Source: Scatosoma sp045660265 (GTDB taxonomy: Bacteria; Bacillota; Clostridia; Christensenellales; Borkfalkiaceae). From it: a stretch of DNA of 64,000 bases. How positions within the stretch are numbered: the first letter of the stretch is position 1; the number at the start of each line of letters is the position of its first letter. This document shows, piece after piece, positions 32,838 to 42,675 of this stretch. Below the pieces are notes generated by a model that saw nothing but the letters and a program-made list of their open reading frames with translations, was not told the DNA's origin and did not search any database. The translations under genes and the position numbers were made by a program. The stretch is taken from contig JAZRDM010000017.1 of NCBI GenBank assembly GCA_045660265.1, forward strand, positions 23,992 to 87,991. The letters run 5' to 3'.

Positions 32838-33755
32838 ATGGCAATCGAGAAGCAAGTTTTTAATATGCGTTTTAAAAACGAGGAGAAATATATCAACGGG
32901 AAAAGCATCGCAAAGCTGTTGCAGGCAATACTCAACGCGGCGCACGGCAGCCCTGAGTTTTACGTGGCGTATCAGAAAGATACCGCGACCGATAAACCTG
33001 CCAAGTACGGCGGTGTACTCTCTTGCGAGATCGAGCCTTTTTCCTTGCGCGGTACGCTTGCACAAACCATCAACATCGATTATAAGTGTAAAGTATCAAC
33101 GCAGAACGAGGCGGAACACGCCACCGTCAATAAAACGTTAGAGAATATTCTCGGTCCGATCGACGGTACGTTTGACGTATCGGAAGATGGTACTACGGTG
33201 CGGTATTCTTTTTGGAGTAATTTCCGATACGCAAAACCTTTTACGCCGGGGGAACTCGACGGGGCTGCCTATTATACGACGTACAATATCAAAGGATATA
33301 TGCACGTTATCCGCGAAGGCGGAGCACGGCTGTCTAACGAGGTTAAATCGTATATCAAGCTCGACGGCGTTAAATACGAGGTTGCGCTGCGGCGCGGTAG
33401 CACAGGCGTAGCGTTCAACGTGTCGAATCCGTTAAAGGCAAACTGTTTCTTGGCGGCAACGGAGTATATCTCCGCAGGATACGCGAAGTCAATGGCTATA
33501 CTTTATAAGGATGATATCGTTTGCGGTCTGTTGCGTGATTTTTGCGAGCACGTTGACGGGCAGAATGGCGGTCCGTTCTTTAATCAAGAAACGGGGAAAC
33601 CCGAGATCGTCATCGTGGAAGAATACCCCGACCGCGATATCGAAACTACGTACTATATCGTACAGCTGACGTGCGAGAGAGAAAGCGGCGCGTACATGGC
33701 GTTTAATCTTTCTTTGATGCATCGCGAGGAAACGGTTATCACCTACGACGAGTAA
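32838..33755 (+). CDS. Probable tail tube or other structural protein
   Basis: 305 aa from ATG 32838, beta-rich. The sequence (MAIEKQVFNMRFKNEEKY, INIDYKCKVSTQNEAEHAT) is unlike the common tail-tube families but holds the tail-tube position. No catalytic motif. Structural role by context. Confidence 0.6.
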   Translation: MAIEKQVFNMRFKNEEKYINGKSIAKLLQAILNAAHGSPEFYVAYQKDTATDKPAKYGGVLSCEIEPFSLRGTLAQTINIDYKCKVSTQNEAEHATVNKTLENILGPIDGTFDVSEDGTTVRYSFWSNFRYAKPFTPGELDGAAYYTTYNIKGYMHVIREGGARLSNEVKSYIKLDGVKYEVALRRGSTGVAFNVSNPLKANCFLAATEYISAGYAKSMAILYKDDIVCGLLRDFCEHVDGQNGGPFFNQETGKPEIVIVEEYPDRDIETTYYIVQLTCERESGAYMAFNLSLMHREETVITYDE

Positions 33756-33766
33756 AGGAGAATACT

Positions 33767-34240
33767 ATGGAAATAACAGGCGCAACGTTTAATTTTACAA
33801 AGACCGTAAACGGTGGCTCGGGCGGTGGTGGTAGCGGAAACAGAGCTACGCCCGAACATCCTGTTGACGAAGGTTCGGGAAAACCTGCGTTTCCCGGCGA
33901 TAATATGCCAGAAGAGCCTGACTTAAAAGGCGCGTTTGTATTCGATACGATTAAAAAAGGCGTGCAGAATACGATGTCGGCTTTGTTATCCAACGTGTCG
34001 GGCTCGCCTACGTTGCAAGTACAATTACAAGCGGCGCAAAAAATTGGTGGTAAAATTATTGCGTACGGGGCGGCGGCGTTAACGCAAAACTGGGTAGCTT
34101 TGACGACGATGGTCATTGCCGATTTGACGACCGCCTTTTTCGACAACGCAAATTTGACGCGTGATAAGGCTTGGGCGACGTACAGTCAAGAGCAGTACGC
34201 GGAACGGCGTGGATATTCGACGGCAAGAAATCGAAAATGA
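33767..34240 (+). CDS. Structural-region protein with Gly-rich linker
   Basis: 157 aa. Short beta start, a Gly/Ser linker (NGGSGGGGSGNR), a Pro/Glu-rich stretch, then a helical C-terminus. It occupies the place where a tape-measure or its chaperone would be expected but is far too short for a tape measure. AAAGGAG precedes the ATG. Confidence 0.55.
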   Translation: MEITGATFNFTKTVNGGSGGGGSGNRATPEHPVDEGSGKPAFPGDNMPEEPDLKGAFVFDTIKKGVQNTMSALLSNVSGSPTLQVQLQAAQKIGGKIIAYGAAALTQNWVALTTMVIADLTTAFFDNANLTRDKAWATYSQEQYAERRGYSTARNRK

Positions 34241-34296
34241 GTCGCTTATTTGTACAAAAAGAATATAAAAAGCATATTATTTTTGTTGAAAACTAC

Positions 34297-34325
34297 TTGA
34301 CAGGTGTTAATATGTTTGATAAAAT
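34297..34325 (+). promoter_or_regulatory. Promoter of the AT-rich cargo pair
   Basis: TTGACA (34297-34302), 17 bp, TAAAAT (34320-34325), in a 214-bp AT-rich gap. Downstream, TAATCTTGGTTATAG and TAATCTTGGATATAG occur 46 bp apart (34333 and 34379), possible operators. Confidence 0.65.
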
Positions 34326-34454
34326 AATATTATAATCTTGGTTATAGCCTAGCTATAGATAATACAAAAGAAGAATATTAATCTTGGATATAGTAGTAAT
34401 ATTGATGAGATTTTATATAATAATTTAAAGGAAGTTTTATAGTTCTATAAAACA

Positions 34455-34745
34455 ATGGAAAAATATATGGCCATTGGAACAGAAGCGAGAAAGGTTTTAG
34501 AAAGGAATTTAAAATTGAATATAAGACAAATGGGTATGCCCGCTTTTGCTGAGAATGCACATATTCAATCTATTACAGGAAAAACTGTTTCATATTCGAA
34601 AGATTTTGACGCCAGAGTAATGGCGAGAGGTAATGCATTATTGTCGTTATCTCGTGGTGATACGGAAGAGGAAATTAACGCAAAAATCGATGTTGCGATT
34701 AGAAAGAGAAATGACGATCGAAGAAAGAGTAAAAAGAATATCTGA
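34455..34745 (+). CDS. Small basic protein of an AT-rich cargo pair
   Basis: 96 aa, basic C-terminus (RKRNDDRRKSKK). AT-richer than its surroundings; the upstream AAAGGAAG is far from the ATG, so the start is not certain. It overlaps the next gene by 35 bp in another frame. Function unknown. Confidence 0.5.
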   Translation: MEKYMAIGTEARKVLERNLKLNIRQMGMPAFAENAHIQSITGKTVSYSKDFDARVMARGNALLSLSRGDTEEEINAKIDVAIRKRNDDRRKSKKNI

Positions 34746-35343
34746 TGATTATTTAAAAATTGTATGCCCGATGGTTATGCAATATGAAATTTTAACGAAC
34801 CAATTCCCTCTTGCAATATTAAATGAAATTCGTGATATATTTACGCATTTAGCAAAGTATTATACTGAGGATGATGAAAAAACGAAATCGATTGAAATTT
34901 CCAGAGCGGAAGGTCATGCAATAAGAGCAAAACGCGATGCTTATAAATTTGTTTGTATTGCGTTTGAAGATAAATATAGTAGCTTTATGAAGAGTTGCGA
35001 GAATGTGGATTTATCTTTAATTAGTGATGGTAAATTTTTGCCAAAGTTATTATCTTTGCATGATGAAGCTATTGACTTTTTGGAAAAAGCAAGACATCTT
35101 GAGTTAAAGACAACACCAGAAGATTTTTCGTTAGATTGTGCGATTTATGAGACGTATGATGCTGCGTACGTAAAATATAACGAATTAAATGATTTCATAA
35201 AAAGCATGAATTCTGTTATTGAAACAATGAAAGGAAGAATTGCAAAAAAAATCAAGAAAGAAAAACTGTATGAGATTTTAACTTGGGTTTTTGGTGTAGC
35301 CACCATAGTAAGTACTGTATTGGCTGTGATTGCGATACTTTAA
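34711..35343 (+). CDS. Tail-anchored membrane protein of the AT-rich cargo pair
   Basis: 210 aa from ATG 34711, which reads MTIEERVKRISDDYLKIVCP. Long helical cytoplasmic domain with one C-terminal membrane helix (about residues 186-208). Overlapping start, own promoter, own terminator and AT-rich composition mark a lysogenic-conversion cassette inserted among the tail genes. Possibly exclusion or defence; unassigned. Confidence 0.55.
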   Translation: MTIEERVKRISDDYLKIVCPMVMQYEILTNQFPLAILNEIRDIFTHLAKYYTEDDEKTKSIEISRAEGHAIRAKRDAYKFVCIAFEDKYSSFMKSCENVDLSLISDGKFLPKLLSLHDEAIDFLEKARHLELKTTPEDFSLDCAIYETYDAAYVKYNELNDFIKSMNSVIETMKGRIAKKIKKEKLYEILTWVFGVATIVSTVLAVIAIL

Positions 35344-35346
35344 GAA

Positions 35347-35374
35347 AAAAAACGACGAGTTTCGTCGTTTTTTT
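35347..35374 (+). terminator. Terminator of the AT-rich cargo pair
   Basis: AACGACGA/TCGTCGTT stem followed by seven T. Confidence 0.85.
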
Positions 35375-35382
35375 AATAAGTT

Positions 35383-35400
35383 TTTGTAATTGACTGCAAA
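35383..35400. repeat. TTGCA-type palindrome, copy 6
   Basis: TTTGTAATTGACTGCAAA between the AT-rich pair and the next gene; one base different from copy 4. Confidence 0.5.
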
Positions 35401-35413
35401 AAGGGGGCGTTGT

Positions 35414-35857
35414 ATGCGGAAGTTTTTATCTGGCGGATTGATTTTATTCAGTGCGCTTGCGGCGATATTAGGCGTGGCGATTTTTGCGTATTATTTATTA
35501 GTGGGGGAAGGAACTTTGGACTTCCCTGCAACATCGGACTTGTTTTCCCCGGTCTTTTATCGTTTGCTTGGGGTGTTGTTGACGGGGCTTTTGCTAATCA
35601 TTTTTTCTGCGATAACGGTTAAGACGAAAAGAGGCGCAGGATTATCCATTATATTCTCTTTATTGGCAATTGCAGCCGGCGCAGTTAACGTATTAACAAC
35701 GCGATTTAATTACGGAAGCGGTTGGTGGGAAGAGTTTATGTTGGGATTAATGCCTAATGGCCCTTGGGGGACTTTGATTTTTGCGGGGCTTTCCTTAATT
35801 GCATTGATATTCTTGATTTGCCTTGCGGCATACAATGCCAACTGTGACGAAGAATAA
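35414..35857 (+). CDS. Four-helix membrane protein of unknown function
   Basis: 147 aa from ATG 35414 (AAAAAGGGGG upstream). Four hydrophobic segments, a conserved-looking Trp-rich loop (GSGWWEEFMLG) and an acidic end. It lies between the cargo pair and the tail genes with terminators on both sides, so it also may be cargo rather than a holin. Confidence 0.55.
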   Translation: MRKFLSGGLILFSALAAILGVAIFAYYLLVGEGTLDFPATSDLFSPVFYRLLGVLLTGLLLIIFSAITVKTKRGAGLSIIFSLLAIAAGAVNVLTTRFNYGSGWWEEFMLGLMPNGPWGTLIFAGLSLIALIFLICLAAYNANCDEE

Positions 35858-35874
35858 AAAAGAACTAAAAGAGT

Positions 35875-35899
35875 AAGGACGACGGGAGTCGTCCTTTTT
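35875..35899 (+). terminator. Terminator before the tail genes
   Basis: AAGGACGAC-GGGA-GTCGTCCTTTTT. Confidence 0.85.
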
Positions 35900-35913
35900 C
35901 ATTGGAGAAAAAA

Positions 35914-38900
35914 ATGAAAAATAAAATAAAATCGGTCGTTATCGAATTTTCCAATGGGACCGAAGTCCCCGTAACAAAGCATTTGAATATGCCGTTTACG
36001 TGGGAATCGGCTTTGGATGAAACGCACGGCACGGCAAAAATGGTCCTTACGGAAATGAGGCAGCAAACGTTTGATAAGTATAACGTAAGGATAGACGAAG
36101 CCCTGAAAGTGAATACGCCCATAGAAATCACTTTTGACGGGCAAGAAACGGTGATCCGCATGATCATAGCAAAAGATACGGCGGAGATGGTCAGAAAGGA
36201 TAATTTCGCCACGTGGAGTCATACTCTCGAATTGGTTGACGAAACGAAGCGTTTGGAATTAGAGCCTGTTGATAATTTGACCTTTACGAATCCTATTCCG
36301 CGCGGTTTGTTCAGTGATAACGTTATCGTATGGAATACGGAAATCAGCGCAAGTAACGGTTTGCCTGATAGTCCTGAAAACAGTTGGGTGCCGGGTACGT
36401 TCAAACAAATACAAGTCGTTGGCTCTACGATTTCTTTTAACGATAATTTAAATTTATTTTCGTATAATGAAAATACGGCGATAGTTTCTTTTAATTTAAA
36501 AATTGTCGCGCCTAACGGGGCGGTGCAGGAAGAAATCTCGCCGCTTTCTATATCAAATAACGCTTACACAAATACCGAATACGCAATTCGTCTTAATCAA
36601 ATAGGTACTCATTCTATCGTGATCTCTTTGAGTTATTTATGGAAAAAAACTCAGAGTGGAACAATATCATCCATCACCATTACCAAGACAGCCACATTCA
36701 CGGTCGCGGAAGCGGACGACGCGCCTACGCCGTACACGATCAAGGACGTGATCGACAGAATATTGTCTGTAACGCCGACGAGAACGAAGAACGGCGAGAA
36801 TAAATATACGTTCTACAACGACGCAGCGGAATACGCGACGGAAGAATCGCCCGAGTTTTCGTTTACGGGTAAGCATCTGTTTGAAGTAATGCTCGATATC
36901 GCAAGCTATAAAAAGATGTTTCCTGCGTTGCATAAAAACGAGGTATATTTCCGTCCGTTTAATACGGGTGTGTATTGGTCGGAAGACGAGCTCCCCGTTT
37001 GTACAAAGGCGATACAATGTAGCACGATCGACCAGCACTGCAACAATCTGGATAGTTATGTGGAGAACTTGGTTTGTCTTAACGATACGAGGGTGGGGAC
37101 GGTCGTTGAGCCGTACGCCAGTGGTTACATAACGCCGAGAGCGAAGGAAGGATTTGAGATTTCCGAAACGACGGCCATGGTCCCCACACAGTCGGGGATA
37201 TATCAATCGGTCAAGTTGGAGATGGGCGAAGTCGTAGGAAAGCTCGTTGGGGATATCGAGAAGTATATTTATGAGAGCGAAGACTACGACTCGCTTGGAA
37301 ACAGAGACGCATCCTATCCGTACAACAAGGCATACGCGCTTAAATATATCCGCCAAGCAAAAAATTATACCGAGCTTGGACACCGTATCATTTTGGATAA
37401 TGATATCGAGGCGCTTTTAGCTCGTCCTTCGATTGCGAATATCGTTGAGGATATGGCAGGAGAGAGCGTTGGTGAAACGTTATGGACGTGGATCGGCGCA
37501 GATAAATCGGCACCGTTTGCCGATTTGTTGTTCCGCCCGACTTATATCCCGTCCGTGAATGCGAGAGTGCGGCAGTATAAGCCGATGTTCTCGTTCGAAG
37601 AAGAAAACGCGACGCTGTTTTATAATCAGCAGTCGGATCTTGTAGATAGCGAAGCGTTCGGTGAGCATTTAAAAGGATTCATTCAAAAGCTTGGTAACCA
37701 CACGGAGATCCGCGTATATACCTTCGGGCGAATTGACGACGTGCCGAAGGTGGGGGATTTGGTCGGCGAAAAAAGCGTTTATAACGTGGCTATGACGATT
37801 TACGAAGACCACGTTGACGTAACGCTTTGTTTGGTCGATTATGCCGAATTATCTAAGTATATCGGCGTGAAAAATCAAATTAAAACGAGTGATATATCCA
37901 TCTCCAAATGGAGTCAGCGATATATTAACTGGGAAGAATTTTTTGTATTCACTCATAACGAAGATTATATCGGCACGGCGCTTTCGGTAACGCCCGAAGC
38001 GATGAAAGGGCTTATTGATTTTACAAACCAAAAGGCGAGCCCTTTGACCTGCGCGATGATCACCAACTACACAGAAAAGGGGAACGTGATCAACGAGATA
38101 TTTGCGCCTATCAAGCATCTGGCAATCGGGAATAGTATTTATTTTCAATTCGAGATGTTGGATAATTTTGCGGCTGGGTATCAATCGGAAGAAGCTCCAC
38201 TCGGAGCAACGAGTGCGTTAACGGGAACGAAATATAATCGTGCGCAATGCGCTGTTCGGTATTGTGATTCGTACGGTCGAACGGAAACGGTGGATTTTAA
38301 ACTGTTGAAAGATGGGCCAAATTATGAAAATTCAACGTATGCACTACCGAGTACGGTCAATTCTTATATAAAAGATAATGATGGAATTTACATTGTTTTT
38401 TATGAAGCTGTCGAAGTTTATCAGTATATCCAAGTAATATTGGCAACAGAAACAACGGATGCAGGTACGGTTGAGTGGGTAGAAAATACTATTGCTGAAC
38501 CGGGTGTAAACCAAGTTAAAATCCCTATAGTCTTGAACTTTGGTGGCACAATTTCGTCTAAGAACACTAAAATCGTTGCGATAGTAAGCCAGGTATGTCT
38601 TGACGAGGAAAAACATAAAGGGCAATATATGAGATCGCTGGCGTATGCTTATCCAGAAAAACCGAGCTGGCTGAAACTCAAAGAGGGGATGAATTCGCCT
38701 GTGTTCAAAATATACGACCTGCTCGTTAAAAAGAACTCGTCGGAAGCGTTGAAGTATGCAGCGCAATATCATTTCCGCCAAGAGCATAAAAACTTTGTGC
38801 TCGGCAGCGGTATGTCGAATTTCTGTTCGCTTGTCGGCGGTTCGTGTCAAGCGTTACACTTGTTTATCGCCAACGTACCGATCAATCGTTTTGAACGGCA

Positions 38901-39462
38901 TATAAAGCTGGACGATACAAGTAAGTACATCGTCTTAGATGCTTTGCCTACCTTTGCCGTCAATGAGAATAAAGAGCGCATAGAGATTACATTGCCTGCA
39001 AGCGTGAACGGTTATTATGAAACGTTAGGCAAAACAAGCGAGGAATACAAAAAGACGTGCCGTAGCTGGGGGCTTGTCGGCATGGACCGATACGGAAATT
39101 ATCAACTGATTTTCGGTGAAAACCGTGACGGCGTGAACGAGTTTGACGAAATGCTGTATCTTGTGCCGATAGCTAAGATTAACGAGCTTAAACAAAAAGC
39201 TACTTATACTTTGACATGTGAAAGCTCGAATGCATCGCATAGTTTGTACGTTGATGGGTTGCTTGTTGTTTTTGAGAACAATGCAACTGAAATTCCTCGC
39301 AATGCGGTTGTGACCGTTGAAAATACACATATCCGTTCTTTTAAATTTACGTTGGATGGCGTTACGCAATCAATAGGGGCGGGAAGATCGATTACATTTA
39401 CGATGAGTAAAGATATGACGTATAAGGTCTACGATGGTTATAATGGGCCAGTTATTATGTAA
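35914..39462 (+). CDS. Large tail/baseplate protein (Dit-Tal-like)
   Basis: 1182 aa from ATG 35914 (GGAG 6 nt upstream). The N-terminal ~120 residues (VVIEFSNGTEVPVTK, GTAKMVLTEMRQQTFDKYNV) and the following ~400 resemble baseplate-hub/Tal proteins; the rest is beta-rich. No peptidoglycan hydrolase motif found. The end is a small beta domain. Structural, at the tail tip; largest of the tail genes but not a tape measure, since it lacks long coiled coils or membrane helices. Confidence 0.65.
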   Translation: MKNKIKSVVIEFSNGTEVPVTKHLNMPFTWESALDETHGTAKMVLTEMRQQTFDKYNVRIDEALKVNTPIEITFDGQETVIRMIIAKDTAEMVRKDNFATWSHTLELVDETKRLELEPVDNLTFTNPIPRGLFSDNVIVWNTEISASNGLPDSPENSWVPGTFKQIQVVGSTISFNDNLNLFSYNENTAIVSFNLKIVAPNGAVQEEISPLSISNNAYTNTEYAIRLNQIGTHSIVISLSYLWKKTQSGTISSITITKTATFTVAEADDAPTPYTIKDVIDRILSVTPTRTKNGENKYTFYNDAAEYATEESPEFSFTGKHLFEVMLDIASYKKMFPALHKNEVYFRPFNTGVYWSEDELPVCTKAIQCSTIDQHCNNLDSYVENLVCLNDTRVGTVVEPYASGYITPRAKEGFEISETTAMVPTQSGIYQSVKLEMGEVVGKLVGDIEKYIYESEDYDSLGNRDASYPYNKAYALKYIRQAKNYTELGHRIILDNDIEALLARPSIANIVEDMAGESVGETLWTWIGADKSAPFADLLFRPTYIPSVNARVRQYKPMFSFEEENATLFYNQQSDLVDSEAFGEHLKGFIQKLGNHTEIRVYTFGRIDDVPKVGDLVGEKSVYNVAMTIYEDHVDVTLCLVDYAELSKYIGVKNQIKTSDISISKWSQRYINWEEFFVFTHNEDYIGTALSVTPEAMKGLIDFTNQKASPLTCAMITNYTEKGNVINEIFAPIKHLAIGNSIYFQFEMLDNFAAGYQSEEAPLGATSALTGTKYNRAQCAVRYCDSYGRTETVDFKLLKDGPNYENSTYALPSTVNSYIKDNDGIYIVFYEAVEVYQYIQVILATETTDAGTVEWVENTIAEPGVNQVKIPIVLNFGGTISSKNTKIVAIVSQVCLDEEKHKGQYMRSLAYAYPEKPSWLKLKEGMNSPVFKIYDLLVKKNSSEALKYAAQYHFRQEHKNFVLGSGMSNFCSLVGGSCQALHLFIANVPINRFERHIKLDDTSKYIVLDALPTFAVNENKERIEITLPASVNGYYETLGKTSEEYKKTCRSWGLVGMDRYGNYQLIFGENRDGVNEFDEMLYLVPIAKINELKQKATYTLTCESSNASHSLYVDGLLVVFENNATEIPRNAVVTVENTHIRSFKFTLDGVTQSIGAGRSITFTMSKDMTYKVYDGYNGPVIM

Positions 39463-39474
39463 GGAGAAAATCTT

Positions 39475-42400
39475 ATGAAGGAAAATATCATTAGGGCAAT
39501 TTTATATCAAGATCAGTCGGTTAAGTGGAAGGTAGCCGGCGACGAGCTGAAGGACAGCGTCAACATCCATTTAAACGTGCATCAAAAAGCAAGACAATTC
39601 GTCGAGGTTGAACTCGGCGATTTTATTTTATCCGACGGTGAGGCAGTGCTTGTTGCGTTTGAAAAGACAATCGACGGGGAGGTTAACCACATCAATCCGA
39701 CGTGGATGCGGCCGATTGACGATGATGCAAATGCGTTTCGTTTGCAAATTCCTACGCTCGTGCACAACACGCCGGGGGAATGGGGTATCCAGTTTTTTAT
39801 TGCAGTTGACTACAATACGATAACGGGCGAATATACCGACATTTATCCTTTCGATAAAGCAAAGTTTAGCGAGTATTCTTCGTTTATCGACGACGGCTTG
39901 ACTGTTCCGTCGAGCGAGAATTTGTCTGCACTCTACGAACAGGTTGTTGCCGAGAGAGAAGAAGCTAAAGAGCAAGCGCTCAATGCCGGCAATGCAGCGG
40001 ATAATGCGCAAGCGAGCGCCACGCAGTCGGCGGAAATTCTGCAAGAAGTTAAAGCTCATACGTCAGCCTTGTATAGATACAAAGGCTCGTTGAAAAATTA
40101 CGAGGATTTGCCTACATTGGAGACGGCTGATATTCAAGTCGGAGATACTTATAATGTGGAAAACGCCTATAAAGATTATCCCGAAGGTACAAATTTTGCG
40201 TGGAACGGGGAAACTTGGGATGCGCTTGCAGGGACGATCAATGTCGAAAATATGGCAAGTGAGAGTATTTTTACAATCAATGCAGAGACAAGTGTAGAAT
40301 ACAATTTTTTTGGTAAAATTGCAAACTTGAAAAAAGATTGGGGTGACGGTACGGTTGACTATTTGCCTAATCATACTTATAGTTTAAGTGGTAAATATTT
40401 GATTAAAGTGTATGGATTATCGTGTATTGACCTCGATGAATTTGACAGCGATGGAATTGTATCAGATATAGGTAAATCATTATTAGAGATTTATCTGTCC
40501 AATAATATAAGATTTATCGATAATTCTGCTTTTGCGATTTGTCCTGTTTTGAAAAGTATATATACGGGTGGGGCTAGATATATCGGGAGAGATGCTTTTT
40601 GTTATTGTGATAGATTAAATAAGGTAGTATTTGGTGAATCGTTGCAACGTATTGACTCTCAGGCATTTATGGATTGCGCGAGATTGCGTACGTTAGAGTT
40701 TAAAGGGGCAACGCCTCCGACTATAGATGCGAGTGCATTTGATTACGTTACGACAATAGAAAAAGTCATTGTACCGCGTGAAAGCGTGGAGGCGTATTCG
40801 GAATTATTCAGCTTATTAGGTTTTGAGGTGAAAAATATTATCGATGCAAATGCCACGCTTGCCGACTTGACTAAATCAATCAACAGCATGGTCGAATCGC
40901 TACCGCAGGCAGATTATGAGCAAAACGACGAAACAGCAATGGACTATATCAAAAACCGTCCTTTTTATGAAGATAGTGGGAAAGAGTTGTCTTGGGACGG
41001 TAGCACAGAAGGCAGGGATAGTTTTGATATTGGCGAAGGTAATGTATATTACAAAATTAGCGATAATTTATTGGTAGCCGATGATTTCTCCTCGGATACT
41101 AAAATTTATTTGGCAATTGAAGGGACCGACGCGGAAATTGGCAAATATACAATTGAAGAGACAGAATTTTCTCTTTTGGCATATACCGATCGGCCATTGG
41201 TTTTTGTGGTGAAAGATAAGGATGCGGCAAATAGAGAAATAGGTGTAGATCTGATTCAATCTAATGGGACATATTTCCTTTTGACTGACAGCGATGATGA
41301 ATATATTTATACAAGTAAAATTTTAAAATCCAGTACAGTCAAAAAAATAGACGAGAAGTTTTTGCCTGATTTCATCTCCAAAATTGTTGAAGGAAGTTTA
41401 CCGCTATATTCAATTCCTTTTTGGGACGGGGAGAAATTTGTGCCGTTAGAGGCAAAAACTTATGCCGATGGTCGACAGGTATACTTTGCTGAAGATAACT
41501 TGCAGTTAGCATTACAGTCTAATATGGTACGTCTTCGCAGATTTGCTAACGCCGATCGCAGAGAGGATTTTCGCGAAGTTAACTTATCCGCAGCCGGAGG
41601 TTTTCAATTTAATAACTCCGCGCGAAGCGTTATCTACGGTAGTGATTATGTCTCAGTAACCCCTGTACTTTCTGCAAACGCCAACGGCACATATACTTAC
41701 GACTACAGCAAAACGATAAAGCTTTATTTACCTAATCGAACAGGTACGATTGCAACTGAAGAGTATGTAAGTTCAAACTACTTGAAAAAAGGCGAAGATT
41801 TTGTCGTTGATGAAAGAAACCCCGACGTGGTTATGCCGGATGGAGAGCCAGCAGGTAAAACAGCAACTTACGGTACTGAAACTGTAATTGTTAATTGTGA
41901 TGTATCCGCTAATATAAAAGAAGAAAGCACGCTTAAAAGTGATAGATTGTCATTATATAGCGATAAGTTTAGCGGTGTGTTTAAGGTAAAAACTGAATAT
42001 AGAAACGGCACGATATACCACAAGAGCGAGGATTATGGGAATAATATTGATAACTACGAATGTACGTTGCAACTGCCCAAAGAAGATGGAACGCTTGCAA
42101 CTGAAGAATCAGTCAAAAAGATTTTAGAAGGTTTACCTCAAAAAGCTGGTTGGAAAATTGTCAAGTATCAATTGAATCATTCTTTCAGTTTTACAAGTTC
42201 GGGAATCAACCATTCAGGGTTTGGTAGCTTTATAGAGTACGAAAAGATCGGTGATAGTGCGAAACATATCATTACGGCAGATATCCAAGTCACTTCAAGT
42301 GAGACAACGGATTTGCCTGAATCGTACGGATTTTTAGGGATGACAGCAACGGCGTGGAAAAGTAAGGGTATGGCAGTTAACGCTCTTTTCCCTGCAGGAT

Positions 42401-42666
42401 TTAAAGACGCAACCAAATATACGCACATGACAGTTGACAAGTATCAGTTAATTACTGACCAAACTGAAGGTGCTGTGGGTGCGTTAAGCGGTATAGGTGT
42501 GATATCGCCTCAAGTATATGCAGTAAGAACTAATGGTGAGTACGCAGCATCTGTTTGGGGTATGGCTGTGCAATTCTCAGATACTAACAGCGGTCAAGCT
42601 ATGAAGATTGACGGTAAGCATATTGTTTTGACTTTTTACGACTTCCATACTGTGACGGATGCATAA
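39475..42666 (+). CDS. Receptor-binding tail protein with BspA-type LRR
   Basis: 1063 aa. The N-terminal ~145 residues look like a BppU/upper-baseplate domain (VKWKVAGDELKDSVNI), followed by a coiled coil (EQVVAEREEAKEQALNAGNA). Residues ~330-460 carry BspA-type leucine-rich repeats (SLLEIYLSNNIRFIDNSAF, YIGRDAFCYCDRLNKVVF, RIDSQAFMDCARLRTLEF). The C-terminal half is beta-rich. Likely the host-recognition protein; 12 bp after the tail-tip gene. Confidence 0.72.
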   Translation: MKENIIRAILYQDQSVKWKVAGDELKDSVNIHLNVHQKARQFVEVELGDFILSDGEAVLVAFEKTIDGEVNHINPTWMRPIDDDANAFRLQIPTLVHNTPGEWGIQFFIAVDYNTITGEYTDIYPFDKAKFSEYSSFIDDGLTVPSSENLSALYEQVVAEREEAKEQALNAGNAADNAQASATQSAEILQEVKAHTSALYRYKGSLKNYEDLPTLETADIQVGDTYNVENAYKDYPEGTNFAWNGETWDALAGTINVENMASESIFTINAETSVEYNFFGKIANLKKDWGDGTVDYLPNHTYSLSGKYLIKVYGLSCIDLDEFDSDGIVSDIGKSLLEIYLSNNIRFIDNSAFAICPVLKSIYTGGARYIGRDAFCYCDRLNKVVFGESLQRIDSQAFMDCARLRTLEFKGATPPTIDASAFDYVTTIEKVIVPRESVEAYSELFSLLGFEVKNIIDANATLADLTKSINSMVESLPQADYEQNDETAMDYIKNRPFYEDSGKELSWDGSTEGRDSFDIGEGNVYYKISDNLLVADDFSSDTKIYLAIEGTDAEIGKYTIEETEFSLLAYTDRPLVFVVKDKDAANREIGVDLIQSNGTYFLLTDSDDEYIYTSKILKSSTVKKIDEKFLPDFISKIVEGSLPLYSIPFWDGEKFVPLEAKTYADGRQVYFAEDNLQLALQSNMVRLRRFANADRREDFREVNLSAAGGFQFNNSARSVIYGSDYVSVTPVLSANANGTYTYDYSKTIKLYLPNRTGTIATEEYVSSNYLKKGEDFVVDERNPDVVMPDGEPAGKTATYGTETVIVNCDVSANIKEESTLKSDRLSLYSDKFSGVFKVKTEYRNGTIYHKSEDYGNNIDNYECTLQLPKEDGTLATEESVKKILEGLPQKAGWKIVKYQLNHSFSFTSSGINHSGFGSFIEYEKIGDSAKHIITADIQVTSSETTDLPESYGFLGMTATAWKSKGMAVNALFPAGFKDATKYTHMTVDKYQLITDQTEGAVGALSGIGVISPQVYAVRTNGEYAASVWGMAVQFSDTNSGQAMKIDGKHIVLTFYDFHTVTDA

Positions 42667-42675
42667 GAGGTGATT

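Noticed and set aside
35914..39462. The 1182-aa protein as the tape measure
   Set aside because: It is beta-rich, baseplate-like, lacks long helices or membrane segments, and is followed directly by the receptor-binding gene.
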